A stretch of DNA of 64,000 nt, from assembly GCA_021531865.1 (NCBI GenBank), contig JAFBIW010000001.1:293820-357819 (forward strand), written 5' to 3'. The notes under the pieces were generated by a model. It saw nothing but the letters and a program-made list of their open reading frames with translations. It did not search any database and was not told the DNA's origin. A program made the position numbers and the translations under genes. This document shows, piece by piece, positions 42,094-48,591 of this stretch; positions within the stretch are counted from its first letter, which is position 1; each line of letters starts with the position of its first letter. The DNA comes from Butyricicoccus pullicaecorum (GTDB lineage: Bacteria > Bacillota > Clostridia > Oscillospirales > Butyricicoccaceae).

Positions 42094-43134
42094 TCAAGCC
42101 TCCTCTATGACCTGCAAAAAGGCGCGGAACGCCGAAGGCAGGGCGTATTCGCCGCGGAGCTGCCCGGGCGTGACCCAAGTGAGTCCGTCCGCCGGAGCGC
42201 GCAGCGTGACATAGTAGCCGGTCATGTGCCACTCGATATGGGTGAACACGTGCTTGGCCGGGCGCAGAGAGCGCAGGTCATCGACCTGCCAGCCCAGCTC
42301 GTCCAGCCGGGCGCGCAGCGCGTCCGGTTCGAGCGGCTCCTCGAACGCGGGCAGCTCCCACATCCGGGCGAGCAGTCCGCTCTCGGGGCGGCGGCGCAGG
42401 CCGACCAGCCCGTCAAAGCGGGGCAGCAGTACGGTGCGGTGCACGACCGCGCGCGCCTTCTTGGGCGTGCGCACGGGCAGGCGCGGCCAGCTTTCCTCAT
42501 GAAAGGCGCGGCACAGATGGGCGACCGGGCAGTCGCCGCAGCGCGGCGCGCCGTTCGGGATGCAGACCGTCGCGCCCAGCTCCATCATGGCCTGATTGAA
42601 CGCGCCCGGCCGGTCATGCGGCAGGACGGCGGCGACCTGCGCACGCATGTCGCGCTTGACCTTGCTGTCGTCGATCGGCCGTTCGTCTCCGGTCAGGCGG
42701 GCAACCACGCGCAGAACGTTGCCGTCGACCGCAGGCTCGGGAATGCCGAAGGCGATCGACGCGATCGCGCCCGCCGTGTAGTCCCCGATGCCGGGCAGAG
42801 CCAGCAGCGCCGCGTGATCGGCCGGAATCTCGCCGCCGTAGGTGTCGCAGATGACCTGTGCGGCCTTGTGCAGGTTGCGCACCCGGCTGTAATACCCCAA
42901 GCCCTCCCAGAGCTTGAGGTAGGTCTGCTCGTCCGCCGCCGCCAGCGCGGCCACATCCGGACAGGTCTGCAAAAACCGTTCATAATACGGGATGACCGCC
43001 TCGACCCGGGTCTGCTGGAGCATGATCTCGGAAAGCCAGATGCAGTAGGGGTCGCGCGTGCGCCGCCACGGCAGGTCGCGATGGCCCGCGTCGTACCACG
43101 CGAGCAAATATGCCGAAAAGGACTGCGGGATCAT
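42094..43134 (-). CDS. mutY: A/G-specific adenine glycosylase
   Basis: Excises adenine mispaired with 8-oxoguanine. The 346-residue product has the HhH-GPD fold: LSEIMLQQTRVEAV (catalytic Glu 36), the helix-hairpin-helix ALPGIGDYTAGAI and EPAVDGNVLRV (catalytic Asp 137). The iron-sulfur loop is CIPNGAPRCGDCPVAHLC, with seven rather than six residues between the first two cysteines. The C-terminal Nudix-like 8-oxoG domain is complete. Its ATG overlaps the thioesterase stop (ATGA), indicating coupling. Confidence 0.95.
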   Translation of the reverse strand: MIPQSFSAYLLAWYDAGHRDLPWRRTRDPYCIWLSEIMLQQTRVEAVIPYYERFLQTCPDVAALAAADEQTYLKLWEGLGYYSRVRNLHKAAQVICDTYGGEIPADHAALLALPGIGDYTAGAIASIAFGIPEPAVDGNVLRVVARLTGDERPIDDSKVKRDMRAQVAAVLPHDRPGAFNQAMMELGATVCIPNGAPRCGDCPVAHLCRAFHEESWPRLPVRTPKKARAVVHRTVLLPRFDGLVGLRRRPESGLLARMWELPAFEEPLEPDALRARLDELGWQVDDLRSLRPAKHVFTHIEWHMTGYYVTLRAPADGLTWVTPGQLRGEYALPSAFRAFLQVIEEA

Positions 43135-43547
43135 AACAGCTCTTCCATCGGGCCGATATAGAACATGGTGAAGGTCGCGTCCGCGACCTCAGTGCCGTCG
43201 GACGAGGTGACGAAAACCTCGAACACCGCTGTCGTGCGGCCCACCTTGATCTCCCGCGTCTTGGCGAACAGCGACTGGTTGCCCTTGCCCGGGCGCAGAT
43301 AGTGGATGTTAGAATTGAGCGTCACGCCAACCCGGCCGTAGGAGGCCGCCGCCGTGCCCGCCGCCGCGTCGCACAGCGCGAAGATCACGCCGCCGTGCAC
43401 ATTGCCCAGCGCATTCAGGTTGTTCTCGCTGGCGGGCAGCTCAACCTCGGCATAGCCCTTGCTTAAATGCAGGATGCGCATGCCCATCATCTCGTTGAAG
43501 CCGCCTGTTTCCAGCCTGTTTCGTAAATAAGTTAAAGCATCTGCCAT
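43131..43547 (-). CDS. PaaI-family hot-dog thioesterase
   Basis: A 138-residue acyl-CoA thioesterase of the PaaI/4HBT group. Marks are the N-terminal helix (GFNEMMGMRILHLSKGYAEVELP), the active-site NALGNVHGGVIFALCDAAAG with its HGG turn, and the long central helix. It probably hydrolyses aryl- or acyl-CoA in the cytosol. It leads a coupled run thioesterase-mutY-inosine glycosylase; the metabolic link is unclear. AAAGGA lies 9 bases before the ATG. Confidence 0.88.
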   Translation of the reverse strand: MADALTYLRNRLETGGFNEMMGMRILHLSKGYAEVELPASENNLNALGNVHGGVIFALCDAAAGTAAASYGRVGVTLNSNIHYLRPGKGNQSLFAKTREIKVGRTTAVFEVFVTSSDGTEVADATFTMFYIGPMEELL

Positions 43548-43568
43548 GTTATGGTATCCTTTCGCATT

Positions 43569-44366
43569 TTATAAAGTCAGCCCGTCCGGCAGGATCGGTT
43601 CGAGTGCGGACAGAATGGCCGCCAGATCTCCGGCGACCTGCGCAGGCTGCGCGAACAGATCGTCGAACAGCCGGTCAAGGTTCTCCTCGAACTGCGCGGG
43701 CAAAAGCACACACTGCTGCCGGCACAGGGTCACCAGCCGCTTTTCGCCCGGGTGGGTCTGCCGATTGAGCGCGAACAGCAGGTCGAAATACGACTCGAGG
43801 AAGGCCGCTGTCCGGTGGTTCACGCTGACCCGGTCGCCGCGCGCGGCCGCCTTGGCGATCTGGTGGTCGTAAGCGGGCAGGGCGCGGTGCAGCAGGCGCA
43901 GGCTGCGTTCGAGGATGTTCCGGCGAAGCGGCTCGGGATAGGGGATGTCAAAGCGCTTCTTGGCTGCGGCCAGCCGACCGTCCCGGTCGGAAACGATGCG
44001 GCAGGTGCGCAGATTGTGCCACATGCAGGTTGTATAGCCGTTGCGGGCGTGAAACTGCTCGGCAACATCGGCCACCTCCCGGATGAAGCCGTCGAGGTCA
44101 CGATATAAAATGTCGATGTCCACCCCGTTTTTCAGGGTGCAGTTGTCCTCGTACTCCCAGAAGTGGTTGCCGATCTCCATGACGTCACAGTACCGGGAAA
44201 GCAGTGCGGCGCGGACATCCTCTCCGATGGGCGCGGTGCAGTACAGATAAACGTCGTAGTCCGAGCGTTCGTCGTACTGCGTCCCGGCGCGCGAGCCGCC
44301 CAGCGCGACCGCCTCGACCTGTGGGAGCGCGGATAATTCCTGAAACAGCGTTTCGACCATAGCCAT
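43569..44366 (-). CDS. Nucleotidyltransferase-fold protein (DUF4037-like)
   Basis: A 265-residue protein with a pol-beta type nucleotidyltransferase start: VEAVALGGSRAGTQYDERSDYD holds the GGS helix turn and the DxD metal pair (SDYDVYLY). A third acidic strand follows in NGVDIDILYRDL. The C-terminal half is helical and fits DUF4037 or aminoglycoside-adenylyltransferase relatives. Such proteins may modify small molecules or tRNA, or act as antitoxins; no HEPN toxin partner is beside it. AGGAGAAAAGGGG precedes the ATG. Substrate unknown. Confidence 0.78.
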   Translation of the reverse strand: MAMVETLFQELSALPQVEAVALGGSRAGTQYDERSDYDVYLYCTAPIGEDVRAALLSRYCDVMEIGNHFWEYEDNCTLKNGVDIDILYRDLDGFIREVADVAEQFHARNGYTTCMWHNLRTCRIVSDRDGRLAAAKKRFDIPYPEPLRRNILERSLRLLHRALPAYDHQIAKAAARGDRVSVNHRTAAFLESYFDLLFALNRQTHPGEKRLVTLCRQQCVLLPAQFEENLDRLFDDLFAQPAQVAGDLAAILSALEPILPDGLTL

Positions 44367-44482
44367 CCCCTTTTCTCCTGTTGCGGGCTATTTGTTTTAT
44401 TATATCAAATTTTCCGTCATTCCTCAACCGGAAAGCGATACCGAGCCGCCTTTCGAATCCACCGGAATCACCTGACCAAAAC

Positions 44483-44512
44483 AAAAAAGACATCCTGACG
44501 GATGTCTTTTTT
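44483..44512 (-). terminator. Terminator of the tRNA operon
   Basis: AAAAAAGACATCC pairs with GGATGTCTTTTTT around TGAC, five bases after the tRNA-Tyr CCA. Confidence 0.9.
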
Positions 44513-44516
44513 GTTT

Positions 44517-44601
44517 TGGTGGGAGGTGGTGGATTCGAACCACCGAAGTCATAGACGACAGATTTACAGTCTGTTCCCTTTGGCCACTCGGGAAACCTCC
44601 C
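44517..44601 (-). tRNA. tRNA-Tyr (GTA)
   Basis: The minus strand folds as a class II tRNA: acceptor GGGAGG(T) with CACCTCCC, anticodon loop CTGTAAA with anticodon GTA, a long variable arm (TCGTCTATGACTTCG) and T-loop GGTTCGAATCC. The discriminator A is followed by an encoded CCA. It is the second gene of a two-tRNA unit. Confidence 0.95.
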
Positions 44602-44629
44602 ATATTGACTTTTACGCTGAAGCTCGAGA

Positions 44630-44705
44630 TGGAGCTGGTAGACGGACTTGAACCCCCGACCTGCTGATTACAAATCAGCTGCTCTACCAACTGAGCTATA
44701 CCAGC
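44630..44705 (-). tRNA. tRNA-Thr (TGT)
   Basis: 76 bases on the minus strand: acceptor GCTGGTA with TACCAGC, D arm AGCTCAGTTGGTAGAGC, anticodon loop TTTGTAA with anticodon TGT, T-loop GGTTCAAGTCC, discriminator T and encoded CCA. It lies 28 bases upstream of tRNA-Tyr. Confidence 0.95.
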
Positions 44706-44757
44706 GTTTCTCGGTTCCAGTCGGTTTGGTGAATGGCTCACCTCAGCGACGTGTATT

Positions 44758-44786
44758 ATCTTACCACAGGGTTCGGCATCTGTCAA
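44758..44786 (-). promoter_or_regulatory. tRNA operon promoter
   Basis: TTGACA (44781-44786) and TAAGAT (44758-44763) on the minus strand with 17-base spacing. Confidence 0.7.
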
Positions 44787-44822
44787 CAACTTTTTTAAAA
44801 TTTTTTGAAAAAGTTTCTTCCA

Positions 44823-45539
44823 TTATTTTCCGCGCTTCTCCGCGCCGTTTCCGGACTCCTGCAGGGCGGTGATCGTGTCAGCGACCGTTTGCAGCAGGGT
44901 CAGCATGGACGAGGACAGGTTGGGGAAATTGCGCGCCAGATTGGAGGGCTGGAGGGACGGGATGTGCAGCTCCTCCTTCTCGAGGCCGAAGCCGCCCTCA
45001 CCCTTGGCCGCCGCGCGGATGCGCAGCTCAGACAGGCTCATCTGGGCGTTGCACAGGCAGTCAAAGTGGTCGCTGCCGGTGCGGAAGGCCTCCTCGACGC
45101 AGCCCGGATCGGCCGCGTACAGATAACGGAAGACCTTATAAATGGCCATGGACAGGTAATTCGCGATCTCGCTCGAAAGCTGCTGGGAGCCGCTCTTGTC
45201 GGCAACCTCAAACAGCAGGGCAGCCGAATTGACGATCAGGCGGCGGTGCAGCTCAGCGACGCCCTCCCCGCCGTTTTCGCTCTCAGCGGCCGCGTCATGC
45301 AGGCGGGCGGCCGGAACGGCCGAACCGTCCCGCGCCATCGAGCGGCCCAGCAGGTAGTCGCAGGAGACGCCGTAATAGTCAGCAGCGCGCACGACAAAGC
45401 TGAGACCCGGCTCGCGCAGTCCGTTCTCGTAGTGGCTCAAAAGCGCCTGCGAAACCCCCAGATCCCCCGCGGCCGTTCTTTGACTTATTTTCTTTTCACG
45501 GCGCAGCAGCGCAAGGGTTCTCGCAAAATCACTTGCCAT
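44823..45539 (-). CDS. XRE-family transcriptional regulator
   Basis: A 238-residue regulator with an N-terminal HTH_3 domain (FARTLALLRREKKISQRTAAGD, recognition part VSQALLSHYENGLREP) and a long helical C-terminal domain of unknown ligand, ending EKRGK. An in-frame TTG at 45548 sits too close to the GGAG site, so the ATG at 45539 is chosen. A perfect 7-5-7 inverted repeat overlaps its -10 and suggests self-repression. No target genes are adjacent apart from the tRNA unit downstream. Confidence 0.85.
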   Translation of the reverse strand: MASDFARTLALLRREKKISQRTAAGDLGVSQALLSHYENGLREPGLSFVVRAADYYGVSCDYLLGRSMARDGSAVPAARLHDAAAESENGGEGVAELHRRLIVNSAALLFEVADKSGSQQLSSEIANYLSMAIYKVFRYLYAADPGCVEEAFRTGSDHFDCLCNAQMSLSELRIRAAAKGEGGFGLEKEELHIPSLQPSNLARNFPNLSSSMLTLLQTVADTITALQESGNGAEKRGK

Positions 45540-45560
45540 CTTCGTCAAACTCCGTCATAA

Positions 45561-45579
45561 AAGTATATATATTATACTT
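45561..45579. promoter_or_regulatory. Palindromic operator at the XRE promoter
   Basis: AAGTATA-TATAT-TATACTT, a perfect 7-base inverted repeat over the -10 (TATAAT, 45571-45576 on the minus strand). The -35 is TTTACA (45594-45599) at 17-base spacing. Confidence 0.6.
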
Positions 45580-45636
45580 GCATTATTACTATTTGTAAAG
45601 TGGTTCGGAGCCAAATTCTCGAAAAACACGTCGAAA

Positions 45637-45667
45637 AAATCCCCGGAATGGGGAATTCCGGGGATTT
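45637..45667 (-). terminator. folT terminator
   Basis: AAATCCCCGGAAT pairs with ATTCCGGGGATTT; the minus-strand side continues TTTTTCG. Confidence 0.85.
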
Positions 45668-45673
45668 AAAGGT

Positions 45674-46252
45674 TCAAGAACTGACAGAGTCGGAAAATAC
45701 TCTCCGGAATTGGCGAAGCACAACATTTGCTACCAGATAGAGCAGTCCAACCTCTAAGGGTAGTAGAACAAGGTTTTTATACAGTCGCCCGGGCAGGAGT
45801 GCCCAAAAGCCCTTCTGATAAACGATGACCGACCACAGGCCGTTTAAGCCGATGTTGCACAGCAGATTGACGCTCAGCTTGGCCGCGATGCAGCGTCCGA
45901 GCGTGGGCTTGCCCTTGTAGAGCGTCAGGCCGTAGATCAGGCCGCCGACGATGGCCGTCAGGGTGTACCCCGGGAAATAGCCCGCGTTGTTGTTCGGGCT
46001 GAGCAGGAAGCCCAGCACGTCGGTGCAGAAGCCGGTCATCATGCCGACCACCGGGCCGTACAGCATGCCGACCGAGGCGTTGCACACGAAGCCGACCGAA
46101 ATGCGCAGCTCGGGCGTCAGGTAGATCTTAAGCCCCAGCAGGTCGAACGCGATGTTCAGCGCGATCAGCATGGCGGTCACGACGATCGTGCGCGGCCGCC
46201 GCAGCTCCTCTAAGGAACGGCGGAAAATGTTTGCTTTCTTCAGGGTTTGCAT
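45674..46252 (-). CDS. folT: ECF transporter folate-specific S component
   Basis: Substrate-binding membrane subunit that works with the shared EcfAA'T module to import folates. The 192-residue product has six hydrophobic helices (first about VVTAMLIALNIAFDLLGL) and the FolT family marks PELRISVGFVCNASVGMLYGP and FCTDVLGFLLSPN. The ATG at 46252 follows GGAGGTGTTTTTTG; a longer frame would start inside the regulatory hairpin. The upstream THF riboswitch independently supports folate as ligand. The energising ECF genes are elsewhere. Confidence 0.93.
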   Translation of the reverse strand: MQTLKKANIFRRSLEELRRPRTIVVTAMLIALNIAFDLLGLKIYLTPELRISVGFVCNASVGMLYGPVVGMMTGFCTDVLGFLLSPNNNAGYFPGYTLTAIVGGLIYGLTLYKGKPTLGRCIAAKLSVNLLCNIGLNGLWSVIVYQKGFWALLPGRLYKNLVLLPLEVGLLYLVANVVLRQFRRVFSDSVSS

Positions 46253-46256
46253 CAAA

Positions 46257-46300
46257 AAACACCTCCAAAAATGTTCATGCACGCATTTCAAGAGGTGTTT
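46257..46300 (-). promoter_or_regulatory. Expression platform of the folT riboswitch
   Basis: AAACACCTC (46292-46300 minus) is complementary to GAGGTGTTT (46257-46265 minus), which contains the folT Shine-Dalgarno. The hairpin hides the ribosome site and, being followed by T's, may also terminate. Confidence 0.7.
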
Positions 46301-46320
46301 GATACGCTCTTAAATTGTGT

Positions 46321-46420
46321 GCAGCGGGATGCGACTGCTGCACCGCAGGGAAACTTCCCTTTCGTCCGCCGGACAACTCCCCGTTCCGTCGGCACTTCAC
46401 GCACAGCGGTCTACTCTGCC
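46321..46420 (-). ncRNA. Tetrahydrofolate (THF) riboswitch
   Basis: The minus strand contains the ordered THF motif blocks: GGCAGAGTAG, GTGCGTGAAGTGCC, ACGGGGAGTTGTC, GACGAAAGG, CTGCGGTG and GTCGCATCCCGCTGC, where the 5' GCAG and 3' CTGC close P1. Conserved loops AGAGTAG and GCATCC match the RF01831 class. It sits directly upstream of folT. Confidence 0.88.
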
Positions 46421-46432
46421 AAGTACCCTTCT

Positions 46433-46460
46433 ATTGTACCCTCCTTTCGCGCTTTGTCAA
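46433..46460 (-). promoter_or_regulatory. folT promoter
   Basis: TTGACA (46455-46460) and TACAAT (46433-46438) on the minus strand with 16-base spacing, about 12 bases before the riboswitch. Confidence 0.75.
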
Positions 46461-46501
46461 GCGGTATTTCAGACAAAATCCGACCTTTTTTCCGCAAAGA
46501 A

Positions 46502-46527
46502 AAAACGCCGTGCGAACACGGCGTTTT
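46502..46527 (-). terminator. Terminator of the small two-gene unit
   Basis: AAAACGCCGTG pairs with CACGGCGTTTT around CGAA; overlaps the end of the last small gene. Confidence 0.8.
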
Positions 46528-46772
46528 CATTCAGTCCTCCATATTATTTCATTAATTCCGTGACCACGTTCACGAAGCAGCATAGCACAAGCAAGTTTCC
46601 GATCACCGGAAGAGCGCTTATACCTTCGCAGCAGTTCATCATCTGTCAGCCCGTCCATCTCTTCTTTATAGCTTTCGATACAGTCCATTCTTTCGCCCAT
46701 CTCATTAATTCGTTCTTTCGCCGCCTTTGCTCCGGCGGAAAATGCTTTTTTTGCCAAAGCTCGGAAATCCAT
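46527..46772 (-). CDS. Small protein of unknown function, island gene 2
   Basis: I do not recognise this 81-residue protein. It is mostly helical and charged: MDFRALAKKAFSAGAKAAKE, then EEMDGLTDDELLRRYKRSSG and a Cys/Met core ACAMLLRERGHG. The DDELLRRYKR segment looks like a small regulatory helix. The ATG at 46772 has AGGGGCGG upstream; an ATG nine codons earlier (46799) overlaps the previous stop and would be coupled instead. Codon use and base composition are clearly more AT-rich than flanking core genes, pointing to acquired DNA. Confidence 0.6.
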   Translation of the reverse strand: MDFRALAKKAFSAGAKAAKERINEMGERMDCIESYKEEMDGLTDDELLRRYKRSSGDRKLACAMLLRERGHGINEIIWRTE

Positions 46773-46791
46773 TAATACCGCCCCCTGTCTC

Positions 46792-46983
46792 TCAATCATT
46801 GTTTTTCAATTGATTTGCCTTATCTCGGTTTCTCTTAGCGCGGTCAAACGCATCTCTTGCTTTGGCATAATGCTCACCGCCCATATCATTTTTTGCATAT
46901 GCCCATTCACGTTTTCCCTTCTTTTCATACGTGTCGGCAGTCGATTCATATCTTTTAATCAATGTATCTTTGTTTGTGGACAT
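46792..46983 (-). CDS. Small charged protein, island gene 1
   Basis: A 63-residue protein of unknown function, almost entirely hydrophilic: MSTNKDTLIKRYESTADTYE, EWAYAKNDMGGEHYAKARDA and a Lys/Arg/Asn-rich end (RNRDKANQLKNND). No domain recognised. AAAGGAGGAG lies 6 bases before the ATG at 46983. It is transcribed divergently from a small XRE regulator and shortly precedes island gene 2, so the two small proteins probably form one unit under that regulator. Confidence 0.65.
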   Translation of the reverse strand: MSTNKDTLIKRYESTADTYEKKGKREWAYAKNDMGGEHYAKARDAFDRAKRNRDKANQLKNND

Positions 46984-47044
46984 ATTTTTCTCCTCCTTTT
47001 GATCTTGCAAATGTGCCTATATGACACCATATTTTCTACTTTTT

Positions 47045-47073
47045 AAGATAACGCATAAGTATTCGATTGTCAA
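47045..47073 (-). promoter_or_regulatory. Promoter of the small two-gene unit
   Basis: TTGACA (47068-47073) and TATCTT (47045-47050) on the minus strand with 17-base spacing. The palindrome ACATATGT (47072-47079) overlaps the -35, and ATATG-ACAC-CATAT (47019-47032) lies in the leader; either could be the XRE operator. Confidence 0.6.
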
Positions 47074-47127
47074 CATATGTGTCATTATTGGGCGTATTTT
47101 AGGATATCCTTGATTTGAGGTGTTATC

Positions 47128-47370
47128 ATGAGCGAAATGCAATTGAATCCCATCGTTGTTGGCTCTGTGATCGCAAAATTCCGTATTCAAAAGGGGATTA
47201 CGCAGGAAGTGCTTAGTGGACTGGCCGACATCGGCCGAACGCATTTAAGTGCGATCGAACGTGGAGAACGCAAGCCCACACTGGAAACGCTTTACCGAAT
47301 CAGTCTTGCATTGGATATCAAGATGAGTACGATCATCACAGAGATCGAAAAAGAGATCGAGAAGCAATAA
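47128..47370 (+). CDS. Small XRE-family regulator, island gene 3
   Basis: An 80-residue single-domain HTH_3 protein: VVGSVIAKFRIQKGITQEVL, then recognition helix GRTHLSAIERGERKPTLETL and YRISLALDI. The tail is a short acidic/basic helix (EIEKEIEKQ). It resembles phage or restriction-modification C-protein type repressors. ATTTGAGGTGTTATC precedes the ATG. Transcribed away from the two small genes, it likely represses itself and them. Confidence 0.85.
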   Translation: MSEMQLNPIVVGSVIAKFRIQKGITQEVLSGLADIGRTHLSAIERGERKPTLETLYRISLALDIKMSTIITEIEKEIEKQ

Positions 47371-47402
47371 AAAACGCCGTCCGATTTGGATGGCGTTTTT
47401 AA
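47371..47402. terminator. Bidirectional terminator between XRE and HAD genes
   Basis: AAAACGCCGTCC pairs with GGATGGCGTTTTT (one G-T). Confidence 0.85.
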
Positions 47403-47403
47403 G

Positions 47404-48198
47404 TTACAGATTGAAATAGGCCTTGATGGCGCGGACAACGCCGTCGTCGTCATTGGACGGGGCGATGCGGTCGGCCAGCTTTTTCAGCTCCGGATGTCCG
47501 TTTTCCATGCAATAGGACAGGCCGGCGGCCTCGAGCAGCTCGGTATCGTTTAAGTAATCACCGAAGGCCATGGTCTCGTCGGGCGAGACGCCGGTTTCCT
47601 GCGCCAGGCGCAGCAGAGCCGCGCCCTTATTGGTCGCCGGGTTCATCAGATCGACCCAGTCCGCGCCCGACAGAACGACGGCAAAGTGGTCGGAAAACGC
47701 CCGCATGGCCGGGTAGCAGCCGGTCTCGGCCCTCCCCTGCTCGAACACGGCCAGCTTGAACGCGGGCACGGTCTCGAGCACAGTAAGCAGGTCGTCCGCA
47801 ATTGTCAGCTTTTCATAATACATCCGCGCATTTTCCAGAAAAACCGGATCGTTCGCACACTCGATGTAGGCCGACTGCGCGGTGCACAGCACGCAGTTCA
47901 CGCCGGGCAGGCCGCGCACCCGCTCGATCGGGCCGCGGAAATACGCCTTCGGCAGCGCGTCCGAAAACAGCCGCCGCCTGCCGTCGCAGACGACCGCGCC
48001 GTTCTCCGCGATGAAAAGCAGGTCGTCGGCAACCGGCTCAAACAGGGCGAGCAGGTTGTCATACTGCCGCCCGCTGGCGGCGGCGAAGCGCACGCCCCGG
48101 GCGCGCAGCGCCCGGATGAGCGGAAAAAGCCCGGGCGAGAGCCGCTTGCGGCTGTCCAGCAGGGTGCCGTCCAAATCGGCGGCGATCAATCGGATCAT
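47404..48198 (-). CDS. Cof-type HAD-superfamily phosphatase
   Basis: A 264-residue IIB-type HAD hydrolase acting on sugar phosphates or nucleotides. Motif I is RLIAADLDGTLLDS (nucleophile Asp in DLDGT), motif II AAASGR, motif III Lys in NKGAALLRL and motif IV AFGDYLNDTELL (GDxxND). The cap domain lies between. Its ATG overlaps the stop of the DtxR gene (ATGA), so it closes the feoAB-dtxR unit; a link to iron is not evident. Confidence 0.92.
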   Translation of the reverse strand: MIRLIAADLDGTLLDSRKRLSPGLFPLIRALRARGVRFAAASGRQYDNLLALFEPVADDLLFIAENGAVVCDGRRRLFSDALPKAYFRGPIERVRGLPGVNCVLCTAQSAYIECANDPVFLENARMYYEKLTIADDLLTVLETVPAFKLAVFEQGRAETGCYPAMRAFSDHFAVVLSGADWVDLMNPATNKGAALLRLAQETGVSPDETMAFGDYLNDTELLEAAGLSYCMENGHPELKKLADRIAPSNDDDGVVRAIKAYFNL

Positions 48199-48575
48199 GG
48201 GTTGTCCTCCTGTTGCAAATAGGCTGCGATAATCTCGATCAGCTCGTCCGAGACCACGTGCTCAATGCGGCAGGCGTCGGTTTCCGCTGTTTCATCGGAA
48301 ACACCGAGCACATCCCGCAGGTAGCGGCTGAGCAGGTCGTGCCGCCGCCGCACGCGCTGCGCGCGCGCCCGCCCAGCCTCGGTCAGCACAACGTCCCCGT
48401 AGTAGGACGGCTCGACCAGACCGAGATCACGCAGAACGCCCAGCGCCTTGGACACCGAGGCGCGCGATACGCCCACCCGGCGCGCGATCTCGACCGAACG
48501 CACCACACCGGCCTCGCGCTCGATCTCCAGAATGACTTCCAGATAATTCTCCCCGGATTCGTGTATTTGACGCAT
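48195..48575 (-). CDS. DtxR/MntR-family metal-dependent repressor
   Basis: A 126-residue iron- or manganese-sensing repressor. The N-terminal winged helix is ESGENYLEVILEIEREAGVVR with recognition part GVSRASVSKALGVLRDLG; the dimerisation/metal domain holds RRRHDLLSRYL and CRIEHVVSDELIEII, where Cys/Glu/His bind metal. There is no SH3 domain, as in MntR. CGGAGGTTTTC precedes the ATG. Placed after feoB, it most likely controls that Fe(II) importer; two inverted repeats at the feoA promoter are candidate sites. Confidence 0.9.
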   Translation of the reverse strand: MRQIHESGENYLEVILEIEREAGVVRSVEIARRVGVSRASVSKALGVLRDLGLVEPSYYGDVVLTEAGRARAQRVRRRHDLLSRYLRDVLGVSDETAETDACRIEHVVSDELIEIIAAYLQQEDNP

Positions 48576-48591
48576 GAAAACCTCCGTTCTG

